Source of the DNA: Bacillus sp. FJAT-18017
GTDB lineage: Bacteria; Bacillota; Bacilli; Bacillales; Cytobacillaceae
Length of the DNA: 64,000 nt
NCBI RefSeq assembly: GCF_001278805.1
Contig: NZ_CP012602.1
Span: forward strand, 4,741,501-4,805,500
Reading direction: 5' to 3'
The stretch's first letter is position 1. Each line of letters opens with the position of its first letter. The position numbers and the translations under genes were made by a program. Below the pieces are notes generated by a model that was not told the origin of the DNA, made no database searches, and saw only the letters and a program-made list of their open reading frames with translations. Shown here piece after piece: positions 36,763 through 45,687 of this stretch.

Positions 36763-38466
36763 TTACAAGACATATGATACTGGCTTGACTTTCCGGCACT
36801 GGAAACCAAATCTTGTAACAGTTTCCGTATCTCCCTGTAATTGCTTGGTGCCTTTGTCGGCTTCAATAGGAATAAGCAAGACAAGGCCGTCCCGTTCAAC
36901 TTGGCCGTCAATCTCTATTTCGCCTGAAATTCCCTTTATGGATACTTTTCTTCTTTCCCGTTCCCATTTATTGATTTCTGCACTCGTCCAAAACGTAAAT
37001 CCCTGGCTTTTGGCTGTTTTCATCAACTCAATAAGTGCTTCCCTGACAGGCGGCTGATTGTAAATATGGAATTGATGGAATAGAAAATGGGCTACGCCAT
37101 TGACACGTTTCACACCATCAAGGAAAGGCTGGATAACACTTGAATCAGCTAATGTATTATGATTTAAATCCTGTGTCAGGAACCCTATTTCCACCACATC
37201 ATAAAAACGGTTTTTCTCATCCGCCCAGGCAACCGGAAAGTAAGGATGGCTTGTGCCGAACAGAAAGCCTATATTCCCCTTTTTGCTTGGCCCTCTTGTC
37301 TGGTCGGCCTGAATCCCATGCTTTTCGCACCATGAGAACAGTTCACCCCAACCTTTAAAAAGTGTATAGTGATTCTTATTGGATACAATCTCGTTTGTTT
37401 CTGTCGAATTTTTGACCCAGTCCAATTGTGAGATGAATTCATCCTCCGACCAGATTCCATCATCCTTCTCAAGCGCATTATAATGAAGGGCAATTTCATG
37501 GCCATCGCTTTTGATTTTTTCATATATTGCCGGGCTGTATCCAGGAGCAATCATGCACCAGGTTGAATTGACACCTTCCGATTTCAATGTCTCAAGCGTG
37601 ATCAAAGCAGATTCATCAACGTTTAAGTCACTATCATGTGAAATCATCGCCATATGCTCGATACCATCTGGCCAATAATCTAAAAATGGGAGTGTCAGCC
37701 CTTTTTCTGCTGCACATGCAAATACATGCTCCACGATTGCTTCCTTCCAGAGATCTGCATACGGCAGGTTAAAATAGGGCATTCCTGTGTCAGTAACGGA
37801 CCGGTCCATGACCCAATCCAATTCGAACCCATCATCCGCTTTTAATAAATCTTCATCCAAGTTAGCTGTTCCATCCGGTGCCGGAATGCCATCTTTTTCA
37901 ACAGGCCCGGTTCCTTGCTGAAACCCTACGATTGTCCTAGGAATCGAAATGGACCAGCGCTCGATTTTCCCATCACCATATTCAATCCGTTGGAGTGCAG
38001 ATTGAATGAATTGTTCCGGACCGTCTTTTGTACGGCTTAACATGCCTTTTGACGCGATGGAAAAGACGCCCGCAGTATTCTCCCAGGTTTGGGCATTGAG
38101 GAAACGAAGCGGCGGCATTTCCTTTGACAACAGGTCTGATAATAGTGCATATCCTTTTTCTACTCTTCCGCCTGCCGCCAAGCCCAGACTTTCTTTCACT
38201 CCATTCAAGCCCCCATAGGAAATAAGCGTCCCTCCTGATTGAATATAGGATAATAGTTTTTCAGTTATCACCCCTTGATCCCTGCAAAAAACTTCAATTA
38301 TCACATCATAGGAATGAAAAGGGGCCTTAATATCGATTTTTTCATAAGGAATTCTTAAATGGTCAAACACCTCGAATAGATAAACCTCAAATACATTTTC
38401 CCCATCTGACCATCGCTTTTCGGCTTCTTTTTGGTCAAATAGAAGACCTAATTTGGCCATCCTCAT
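36763..38466 (-). CDS. NodB-like polysaccharide deacetylase-related protein with extra N-terminal domain
   Basis: 567 residues. Residues 1-110 look like a glutamine amidotransferase-like flavodoxin fold (LLSYIQSGGTLISYGGLNG). Residues ~265-500 look like a NodB-type barrel: MISHDSDLN (276-280 SHDSD) takes the place of the TFDDG metal/catalytic motif, and HEIALHY (323-329) that of the His-x3-His motif. A Trp/Thr-rich loop follows. Because the first motif has HDSD rather than FDDG, deacetylase activity is not certain. No signal peptide. First gene of the long operon; operator site B lies at 38488-38510 just upstream. Shares the operon with an aminotransferase, which suggests an amino-sugar-containing glycan. 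Confidence 0.75.
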   Translation of the reverse strand: MRMAKLGLLFDQKEAEKRWSDGENVFEVYLFEVFDHLRIPYEKIDIKAPFHSYDVIIEVFCRDQGVITEKLLSYIQSGGTLISYGGLNGVKESLGLAAGGRVEKGYALLSDLLSKEMPPLRFLNAQTWENTAGVFSIASKGMLSRTKDGPEQFIQSALQRIEYGDGKIERWSISIPRTIVGFQQGTGPVEKDGIPAPDGTANLDEDLLKADDGFELDWVMDRSVTDTGMPYFNLPYADLWKEAIVEHVFACAAEKGLTLPFLDYWPDGIEHMAMISHDSDLNVDESALITLETLKSEGVNSTWCMIAPGYSPAIYEKIKSDGHEIALHYNALEKDDGIWSEDEFISQLDWVKNSTETNEIVSNKNHYTLFKGWGELFSWCEKHGIQADQTRGPSKKGNIGFLFGTSHPYFPVAWADEKNRFYDVVEIGFLTQDLNHNTLADSSVIQPFLDGVKRVNGVAHFLFHQFHIYNQPPVREALIELMKTAKSQGFTFWTSAEINKWERERRKVSIKGISGEIEIDGQVERDGLVLLIPIEADKGTKQLQGDTETVTRFGFQCRKVKPVSYVL

Positions 38467-38487
38467 ACTAATTTCACCGTCTCTCTA

Positions 38488-38510
38488 TATACATGTATTT
38501 AACATGTATT
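38488..38510. promoter_or_regulatory. Operator site B (before the long operon)
   Basis: TATACATGT-ATTTA-ACATGTATT, 8 of 9 arm positions paired. About 22 bp before the ATG of the NodB-like gene, so it would sit across the promoter or transcript start. Confidence 0.8.
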
Positions 38511-38614
38511 TTATTTTCCTTTATAGTATTATACTTTTTAAATTCTTTCAATGAATAGTTAGACAATTAAAAAATTATCCGTTGCTCACCCTGGGTTTAT
38601 TTTAGCGGCAAAAT

Positions 38615-38640
38615 GCCCGGGAAGGCATCCTTTCCCGGGC
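38615..38640 (-). terminator. Terminator after the secreted propeller gene
   Basis: On the minus strand GCCCGGGAA-AGGATGCC-TTCCCGGGC is followed by ATTTTG. It makes the propeller gene a separate transcript from the long operon. Confidence 0.85.
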
Positions 38641-38658
38641 TGCAACAAACCAATTATT

Positions 38659-41496
38659 TTATTCTTCTTTATTCCCACCTGCATTGTTGATCCAGATTGC
38701 AACAGGCTTTGTTTCAACCGTCACACCGTCCAGTTTGACCGTTGCGGTTATCTGTGCCCTTCCGCTTTTTACAGCAGTTAAAACGCCATTTTCAATCGAG
38801 AGCATTTTTGGCTTGTCAATTTTGTATTCCACAGTTGCATCCGCTAGCTCCAATGTACTTCTTCCCTTTTCAAGGAGTCCTTTTATTTTCAATGGAACAC
38901 TGTCACCAACTGTCAGGTTCTGGTCTTCAACAATGAGTTCCGCATCTTGAAGCTTTACAAGAAGCGATTCATCTGAATACTTGAACAGATTGATCCCGCT
39001 GGATAGGTAGAAGGATCCATAATCATCCTGTGCCATATGATCGACATTGCCCGCAATAAATTCATATGCACCGGTAGCTGGCTCGAATTTAAAAAACTTT
39101 CTACTGATGATTCCATAAAAATTCCCGTCTGTGCCAATTTCCAAATAGGCATTCCGCCAGTTGCTCGATGCTTTCGAATCCAGTTGATGAGAGGAAATGA
39201 TCTCGTTTGTCTCAGGATTAAGTGAGAACAGGACTCCATCGGCCATTCCCCAAATATTTCCGTCCGGCCCGACTGTCAAAGCTGTTAAAGCCCTCTTGCC
39301 GGGAACAGGAACGAATTCAGCGATTTTTTCCTTTTTTTCCACATCCCATACGAAAATCTTTGCTTCTGTAGTTGTCGGTACTGATCCCTGTCCGCCAGCA
39401 ACTGTAGTCCCGCCGTATACCAAGCCATCCTTATAGGCGAGGGAAACGATACTCTGGTCCGGAATTAGGTTCCAATATACCTCTGGCGCCTTTTCGCTGC
39501 CTGGCTCATAGATTGCAAACGCTCCACCCAGATTTCCGTTTTTAGGTACCGTACCTATAAACAGCTGATTATATTCAGAGACGCCCAGCATGGCAAATGG
39601 CCGATCCTGAGGGGTATAACCAGGTATTTCTGTATTTTTTTCAAGGCTGAATAGTAAATCAGGATTCAGTGAACTTGAATCGGTCCGATTCCATTCTTTG
39701 AATGGATCAAACTCATAAAACTTGGCATTTGGATAGATTCCAAGATACATTTTGTCATTCAGATTGGCCATCCCTTCACTCTGGCCAATCCCATCGAATC
39801 GAATATTTTCCCCTGTCGTAGGAACATACGCGCCCATATTCCCAGGAAGATACCCGGCACTGTAGATTTTTCCATCAGGTCCTTTGTTTAGATCATGAAT
39901 TAAAACAGGCTCAGAAGGCAGTGCCAAATCAGTAAGCTTCAATTTCCCGGTCTCTAGGTTATATTTATACATTTTTCCGCTGTTGCCTGAGAGGCCGACC
40001 ATGGTATAACCCGGGAAGCCTTCTTCATCTAATTGCAAAAACTTGTAGCTGATTGCACTTCCTTTAATATCAACCCCAAGTGACTTGAACGTATTTGTAT
40101 CAAGGTCATACTCGTGAAGAATTCCAAGGTGAGTATAATATACTTTGTTCGACACAGGGGATTTACCCGAAGTACCTCGTGACGATTCAGGGATATCAAA
40201 GGTTTTTTGTCCCGTATCCCCATTTACCGCTTCGACCAATTGGCCCGTCGCCGTATCAAGGACAAACATTTCAAAGGTATTTTCTTTCTGCGCAAACAGC
40301 TTTCCGTCCACTAAATTCATGTCATATACCGAAATAATATTCGAATATTGAGGCGGCAAGATATTGCGCTTTTCCCCAGTCGCAATGTCAAACTCAATTA
40401 GGTGCGCTTTATTGCCGACACCTGCATAAAACTTGTGGTTCTTTTCATCATAGACGGTACTCCTTACCCAGCCTTGACCTTCTGCCAATGTTCCAAAGTT
40501 CGTAAACTCGTTCGTGGCTGGATCGTACTGATACACACTTCCAGAGCTATATGCTCCTCCGTAAATCTTCCCGTCACTGGCTGTATCCATTGGGTACAGG
40601 ACTGCATCCGTCGATTTTACTGGATGGCCAAGATTTACTAATGTATCTGTTTCCGGTATATAGCGGAAGAGATAGCCTTTGTTATAGCCGCCTAAGTAAA
40701 CGCTTCCATCCGCAGCAACCTTGACTCCCCAGGCACCTGAAGTGTCCTCGAGTGGATAGCTTTTGATAAGCTGCTCTGTTTCAACGTCCACAATCGCAAA
40801 CTTTGCAGGTGCACCTGCAACAACGGTATATAAAACATCCCGCCCGTTTGCATCCTTGCCAATATCGCCAAGCATGACAGTCGTCTTGGAGACCTGGATA
40901 CCTAAATCCTCGCCAACCTTTTCAATTGGCAAAATTGGCTTGATTTCAGTCAGGCTGGCATCATCAAAATAATAAGTCCCGGTATTGGCTTGGCCCGAAT
41001 AGAACAAAATCGCTGCCGAAGCTGCATTATTAGGAGCGGTTGCTGTAACGCTGATGTCCTTCCATTCTGTAACAGGCCCTCTTACCGCTGTGTTAAAACC
41101 AGTAATATAAGTACCTTTTTCATCAAAAAAGCGGATATAAATTTCCCCGGATCCTCCTGTGCTTTTATGCTTGGCTGATGCTCGATACTCCCAGCCCGGG
41201 TTGACCGGTACATTGTCACTAATCAAGCCGTAGTTTCCTCTATCACTATCCTTTATTTCAAGGCTCTGTTTGCCTGATGCATGCTCATGCGAGGCAACGG
41301 TAACGCCGGCCGTCCCAAAATTTTGCTTCCAGCCTGGTATTACTCCATTTTCTGCTAGTTCTTCAAACCCCGGATTCAAGATTTTCAATTCGGTTTCATT
41401 TCCCTGTGCGGATACAGACTTTAGTGTAATTGGATAAACAAGCTGTAAAAACAAGATGCAGCACACTAAAACAATAAAGCTTCTTTTTTTGTTCAT
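38659..41496 (-). CDS. Secreted carbohydrate-binding beta-propeller protein with Big-like C-terminal domain
   Basis: 945 residues. A signal peptide occupies about the first 31 residues (charged start, hydrophobic core, cleavage after VSAQ-like site). Residues ~35-190 form a CBM4/9-like jelly-roll (LNPGFEELAENGVIPGW, then TYYFDDASL). Residues ~195-830 form a multi-blade propeller related to the cytosolic protein at 33614. Residues ~850-935 form a bacterial Ig-like (Big2-type) domain (SIENGVLTAVKSGRAQITATV). No sorting signal, so released or wall-associated. It probably binds or cleaves the polymer outside the cell. Own promoter with operator site C at 41569-41591. Confidence 0.8.
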   Translation of the reverse strand: MNKKRSFIVLVCCILFLQLVYPITLKSVSAQGNETELKILNPGFEELAENGVIPGWKQNFGTAGVTVASHEHASGKQSLEIKDSDRGNYGLISDNVPVNPGWEYRASAKHKSTGGSGEIYIRFFDEKGTYITGFNTAVRGPVTEWKDISVTATAPNNAASAAILFYSGQANTGTYYFDDASLTEIKPILPIEKVGEDLGIQVSKTTVMLGDIGKDANGRDVLYTVVAGAPAKFAIVDVETEQLIKSYPLEDTSGAWGVKVAADGSVYLGGYNKGYLFRYIPETDTLVNLGHPVKSTDAVLYPMDTASDGKIYGGAYSSGSVYQYDPATNEFTNFGTLAEGQGWVRSTVYDEKNHKFYAGVGNKAHLIEFDIATGEKRNILPPQYSNIISVYDMNLVDGKLFAQKENTFEMFVLDTATGQLVEAVNGDTGQKTFDIPESSRGTSGKSPVSNKVYYTHLGILHEYDLDTNTFKSLGVDIKGSAISYKFLQLDEEGFPGYTMVGLSGNSGKMYKYNLETGKLKLTDLALPSEPVLIHDLNKGPDGKIYSAGYLPGNMGAYVPTTGENIRFDGIGQSEGMANLNDKMYLGIYPNAKFYEFDPFKEWNRTDSSSLNPDLLFSLEKNTEIPGYTPQDRPFAMLGVSEYNQLFIGTVPKNGNLGGAFAIYEPGSEKAPEVYWNLIPDQSIVSLAYKDGLVYGGTTVAGGQGSVPTTTEAKIFVWDVEKKEKIAEFVPVPGKRALTALTVGPDGNIWGMADGVLFSLNPETNEIISSHQLDSKASSNWRNAYLEIGTDGNFYGIISRKFFKFEPATGAYEFIAGNVDHMAQDDYGSFYLSSGINLFKYSDESLLVKLQDAELIVEDQNLTVGDSVPLKIKGLLEKGRSTLELADATVEYKIDKPKMLSIENGVLTAVKSGRAQITATVKLDGVTVETKPVAIWINNAGGNKEE

Positions 41497-41568
41497 GCTC
41501 CCACCTCAATCGTTTTAATTTATAAAACTTTTTTAAAATCCCTCCCATTTTTTAGAATATTAAGTTAA

Positions 41569-41591
41569 AATACATGTATATGACTTGTATT
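41569..41591. promoter_or_regulatory. Operator site C (between secreted propeller and epimerase genes)
   Basis: AATACATGT-ATATG-ACTTGTATT, 8 of 9 arm positions paired. Lies 73 bp before the propeller gene and about 350 bp before the divergent epimerase gene, so it could control both. The remaining gap (41592-41937) shows no gene. Confidence 0.8.
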
Positions 41592-41937
41592 TATATTAAA
41601 TTTTATCTCAGTTGTTTGAAAAATCAATTAGTTTTTGAGGCAAATAGAAAGAACAGGACTTTTGCCTTATGCACAAAATTCATTCATAACACTAAGCATC
41701 AGTTGCCCACTCTTTGTCGCCATGAAAACCTGTAGGTTACCTCATGACGTTTAGGTTTGCTCGTACGGTCATCAAAAAGGCCCGCTGGTGACCACACAAA
41801 GATTTAAGTTTACTAACCACTATGTAGAAGCCTGTTATTTATCCAAAAAGAAACAAGCTTACAATTGTTGTTTCTACCGTCAAAAGGTTGAAAATCATGC
41901 AGTTTTATTACTATCAAATGAAATAGAGGTGGCAGGG

Positions 41938-42954
41938 TTGAAAACAATTGAACAAGTTGAAGAAATTATGACAATTCCGAGCAATGAATTAATCGAGGAT
42001 CTCAAAAAGCTGGATGGCGACATTATGATTCTTGGAGTTGCGGGTAAGATGGGGCCTACTTTAGCCAAAATGGCAGTCCGCGCACTAAAGGAAGGCACTA
42101 TTCCCAAAAGGGTAATCGGCGTTTCAAGGTTCTCGTCTGGAACCCTCCAAAGTGAGCTTGAGCAAGCTGGCGTTGAAACGATTGCTGCCGATTTACTCGA
42201 TGATCAGCAGCTCATGGGCCTGCCTGACGTAAAAAATATCATTTATATGGCTGGAACCAAATTTGGTACGAAGGGCAATGAACATAATACATGGGCCATG
42301 AATGCTTACCTGCCCGGCAGGGTCGCTGAAAAATTTAAGCAATCACGTATCGTCGTATTCTCAACAGGAAACGTGTACCCCCTTGTTCCAGTCGCAACAG
42401 GCGGCTGCGATGAGAATCACTCAGTCAACCCAATTGGGGAGTATGCACAATCTTGCTTGGGACGGGAAAGAATTTTCACTAATTTCTCACTCAAAAACCA
42501 AACCCCTTTAACGATCTTTCGATTAAATTATGCAATCGATATGCGCTACGGTGTCCTATTGGAAATCGCCCGCCAGGTATACGCAGGAAAAACCGTCGAT
42601 TTGACAATGGGCCACGTGAATGTAATCTGGCAGGGAGATGCCAACGAATACGCAATCAGGTCGCTTCTTTTGGCAAATACACCTCCAGAAATCCTGAATG
42701 TAACCGGCCCTGAAACAATTTCAGTGCGCTGGCTGGCGGAACAATTTGGAAAGGCTTTTAACAAAGAGGTTTCTTTTGCCAATGAAGAACAGCCTACCGC
42801 CTTGCTTAACAACTCTGGAAAGGCCCATAAACTATTTGGCTACCCGAGGGTTTCTTTGAATCAGATGATCGAGTGGACAGCCGAGTGGGTTGCCGGTGGT
42901 GGCGTTACTATAAATAAACCGACCCATTTCCAGGAACGCCAAGGTGCCTATTAA
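41938..42954 (+). CDS. NAD-dependent epimerase/dehydratase family protein
   Basis: 338 residues. The Rossmann motif is GVAGKMG (33-39), and STGNVYP (142-148) holds the Ser/Thr active-site position. The Tyr motif reads GEYAQSCLGRE: Tyr169 with Cys173 where the usual YxxxK lysine stands. The fold is extended SDR, but the missing Lys makes activity doubtful or altered. I start at the TTG at 41938, which has GAGG 8 bases upstream; the region from 41788 lacks such a site. Only gene of the locus on the + strand, followed by the DapA remnant. Confidence 0.8.
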   Translation: MKTIEQVEEIMTIPSNELIEDLKKLDGDIMILGVAGKMGPTLAKMAVRALKEGTIPKRVIGVSRFSSGTLQSELEQAGVETIAADLLDDQQLMGLPDVKNIIYMAGTKFGTKGNEHNTWAMNAYLPGRVAEKFKQSRIVVFSTGNVYPLVPVATGGCDENHSVNPIGEYAQSCLGRERIFTNFSLKNQTPLTIFRLNYAIDMRYGVLLEIARQVYAGKTVDLTMGHVNVIWQGDANEYAIRSLLLANTPPEILNVTGPETISVRWLAEQFGKAFNKEVSFANEEQPTALLNNSGKAHKLFGYPRVSLNQMIEWTAEWVAGGGVTINKPTHFQERQGAY

Positions 42955-43144
42955 TATTGCCGGCATTAATGAAGTGCTGGCCAGACAAGGATTGCTAAAA
43001 GGAAACTGGTGCCTGCTTGAAAAAGATAAATTGGGCCCTGGCCAATCAGAAGAAATTAATCGAGTCTACAGAGATTATCCTCACTTAAATGATGATGATT
43101 TTGTAAAATCCTTTTTAGGGAAGTGTAGAAAAGTGGCATCTTAA
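42944..43144 (+). pseudogene. C-terminal remnant of a probable DapA-family aldolase gene
   Basis: A 66-residue frame overlapping the end of the epimerase gene. It reads INEVLARQGLLKGNWCLLEK, then LGPGQSEEINRVYRDYPHLND, which resembles the C-terminal tail of dihydrodipicolinate synthase/N-acetylneuraminate lyase-family proteins. A full member is about 300 residues; the barrel and its Schiff-base lysine are absent. A GTG and weak AGGA precede it, so a peptide could still be made. I infer an internal deletion that removed the N-terminal ~230 residues. The family assignment is from recollection of the tail pattern. Confidence 0.55.
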
Positions 43145-43155
43145 AAAAACAGAGG

Positions 43156-43196
43156 AAAAGGAACACTTTCCAACTGGTTGGAGTGTTCCTTTTTTA
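43156..43196 (+). terminator. Terminator after the epimerase/DapA-remnant unit
   Basis: AAAAGGAACACTTTCCAAC pairs with GTTGGAGTGTTCCTTTT (one mismatch region) and ends in TTTTT. Confidence 0.88.
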
Positions 43197-43405
43197 TCAG
43201 GAGGATCCAAGAGAACTATTAAAATTCACATGATTGGCACTAACATTCACTTCCCATACTTTTCATAGATTGGGGAATTTCCCATTAAAGTATCTTTACA
43301 GCCCCAGACCCTGGCGTACGGCCGTCATATATATTACTAATACAAAACCACTATTCGCATCGTTCTTCACCACAAAGTTAGCTCCTTTTCGACATTAAGG
43401 ATTTT

Positions 43406-43421
43406 AATCAAACGTTTGATT
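43406..43421. promoter_or_regulatory. Isolated 16-bp perfect palindrome
   Basis: AATCAAACGTTTGATT is fully self-complementary, like operators of TetR-type or other dimeric regulators. No gene starts nearby on either strand: the gap 43145-43547 holds only this and two terminators. It may be left over from a lost gene. Confidence 0.45.
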
Positions 43422-43506
43422 GAATTTCTTCAATAGGTTGAGTTTTCTGGGCTTATCCAAAAAAGTCCCTGCAGAAAAAGTCGAAAAACCTGCATGCCAC
43501 CGCCCA

Positions 43507-43541
43507 ATAAAAAGGGCATCCCAGACGGGACACCCTCTTTA
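43507..43541 (-). terminator. Terminator after the MMPL gene
   Basis: On the minus strand AGAGGGTGTCCC-GTCT-GGGATGCCC is followed by TTTTTATTG. Confidence 0.88.
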
Positions 43542-43547
43542 TTCCAA

Positions 43548-45656
43548 CTATGCTTCTTGCTTTACTGCTTTATCTTTTTCAAAAAATACTATTAGCCCCG
43601 GCAGCAATATGCCTCTGATCAGGAACGTATCGAGAAGGATGCCGACCGCGACGATGAAACCGAACACGAACAGCAGCTGGATTGGCTGGGTCATTAGGAC
43701 AGCAAATGTTGCGGCAAGAATAATTCCCGCCGAAGAAATGACGCCTCCTGTATTGGCTACTGCAATTTCAACTGCTTCTTTCACGCTATGCTTTTTCCTT
43801 TCCTCTTGGAAGCGGGAAATCAGCATAATATTATAGTCAATTCCAAGAGCAACCAGGAATACAAACGAGTAAAGCGGAACTCTGTTTGAAATCGTATCAA
43901 TATCGAAGAACAGATTCGTCAGGAACATCCCCAGCCCAAGCGCAGCCAAAAATGAGACCAGGATGGTGCCCATCATGTAAATCGGCATTCTGATCGTTTT
44001 AGTCAGGACAATCAGCATGATAAAAATCAACAGTGTTTCGAGAGCCACAATGACAAGTAAATCCCTGTCATTGATTGCACGGTCATCAACAGATCCCGCG
44101 GTTTCACCCGCAATGTACAAATTACCATCCAGTCCGCTGGCATCGGCAATTTTATCCTTTTCAGTAATCATGTCTTCCATCGCATTAATAGATTCAAACG
44201 AATAGGGGCTTTCCTCAAATGTCAGCTGGTAATTCAGGACCTTGCCATCCTCCGCGGTTCCGTTAAGGCGGACATTGCTTACCAGTGTCTGAGCGGACAG
44301 TTCGTCTGCAAGTGCCTTCTGCTGTTCTTCGGATACCGCCTTCGTGCCTTCAAAAATGACAGTTGTCGGGGCAAGGTCGCCTTTTTCAAATTTTTCTTCG
44401 AGGATATTATAGCCTTGGCGAGACGGCATATCCTCAGGGAAGGAATTCATCGTATTAAACTCGTATTTCAGGTTGAACATATTACTTGCCGACAACAGGA
44501 GGAAGACTGAAACCAGTGCAACCGCCACTCCTGGCTTCCTTGTTACGAATCGGCCAATCCTGCTCCAAATTGAATTGGACTTAACTTTTTCATCCCCGAC
44601 ACGAGGGACTTTTGGCCAAAAGGACTTCCTTCCAAATAGTGTGAACAAGGCTGGAACAAGTGTTACGGAAGCAATCATGATAACGGCCATAGCCATCGCG
44701 AATGTTGGCGCAAAATTGCGGTAATCTCCAAATTGAGCAAAGAACAGGACAAGCATTGCGGCAAGTACCGTACCTCCAGAGAAAAATACCGGCATACCTG
44801 TTTCCCGCATAGCCAGTCTCATTGCCTCGAATTTATCTTCATGTTCCTTCAGTTCTTCACGGTAACGGGAGAATACAAATAGAGAGTAATCAATAACGGC
44901 AGCAAACAAAAGGATCGACATAATTGACAACGTCTGATTGCCTATTTCCAAACCTGCCATTCCCATCAAACCAAGAACCTGCATGACCGCTTCATACACA
45001 AATGCAGCTGCCAGCAATGGAATAAGCGCCAACAATGGGGATCGGTAAATGACGATAAGTAAAATCAGAATTAACCCCACGGTCGACAGGATTAATACTA
45101 CATCCGCACGAGAAAACAATTCCAGCGAGTCGGCAGCGATTCCAGCCGGGCCGGTAATATACAACTTCAAGTCGGATGCATCTTTTGCGACTTCTTCAAT
45201 TTTCTCCTTAGACTCTTTGATTTGCTTATTTTCAAGGGAAGCATCAAGAGTGAGAGGAATGACCGCGGTTGATTTATCCTCTGATAAAAATCCGGCAGCT
45301 GCCTGTGGCGGCAATGCGGACAAAGGAATCACTTCGTCAACACCGTTAATTTCTGCTGCCGAAATTTCATCCATTACTGATGCTAGATCTTTAATTTCAA
45401 TATCACCTTCATCAGCTTGAAAAACTAAAATTGCAGGTATCCCTGCATTATCTGAAAAATATTCATCTACCTTACTTTGAGCTATAACAGATTGAGCGTC
45501 TTTCGGGAGGGAATCGATACTTGTAACCTCGTATTCTTTCGCTGCCGGTGCAAAAACTGCCAATGCCATAGTGGCGACAAGCCAGACAGCCAGTGTAATC
45601 CACATACCCTTTTTCGTCGTCACCCGGTCTGTTATTGTCTGCAGGAATGTTTTCAA
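43548..45656 (-). CDS. MMPL/RND-family membrane exporter
   Basis: 702 residues with two repeats, each having one N-terminal helix, a large external loop and a bundle of five to six membrane helices. Proton-relay type residues lie in FAAVIDYSLFVFSRYREEL and LVALGIDYNIMLISRFQEER, matching the MMPL (YdfJ/YdgH) family that exports lipids, peptides or drugs. Start is TTG with AAGGAAGTGGGG before it. The TetR gene is directly upstream on the same strand, with tandem dyads in the gap, so expression is likely induced by a substrate of the TetR protein. Confidence 0.9.
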   Translation of the reverse strand: MKTFLQTITDRVTTKKGMWITLAVWLVATMALAVFAPAAKEYEVTSIDSLPKDAQSVIAQSKVDEYFSDNAGIPAILVFQADEGDIEIKDLASVMDEISAAEINGVDEVIPLSALPPQAAAGFLSEDKSTAVIPLTLDASLENKQIKESKEKIEEVAKDASDLKLYITGPAGIAADSLELFSRADVVLILSTVGLILILLIVIYRSPLLALIPLLAAAFVYEAVMQVLGLMGMAGLEIGNQTLSIMSILLFAAVIDYSLFVFSRYREELKEHEDKFEAMRLAMRETGMPVFFSGGTVLAAMLVLFFAQFGDYRNFAPTFAMAMAVIMIASVTLVPALFTLFGRKSFWPKVPRVGDEKVKSNSIWSRIGRFVTRKPGVAVALVSVFLLLSASNMFNLKYEFNTMNSFPEDMPSRQGYNILEEKFEKGDLAPTTVIFEGTKAVSEEQQKALADELSAQTLVSNVRLNGTAEDGKVLNYQLTFEESPYSFESINAMEDMITEKDKIADASGLDGNLYIAGETAGSVDDRAINDRDLLVIVALETLLIFIMLIVLTKTIRMPIYMMGTILVSFLAALGLGMFLTNLFFDIDTISNRVPLYSFVFLVALGIDYNIMLISRFQEERKKHSVKEAVEIAVANTGGVISSAGIILAATFAVLMTQPIQLLFVFGFIVAVGILLDTFLIRGILLPGLIVFFEKDKAVKQEA

Positions 45657-45687
45657 TTCCCCACTTCCTTTCTTTTTGCCCTTTATA

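Noticed and set aside
41788..41937. N-terminal extension of the epimerase gene
   Set aside because: The first 50 codons lack a ribosome site and homology to the Rossmann start; the TTG at 41938 has GAGG in place.
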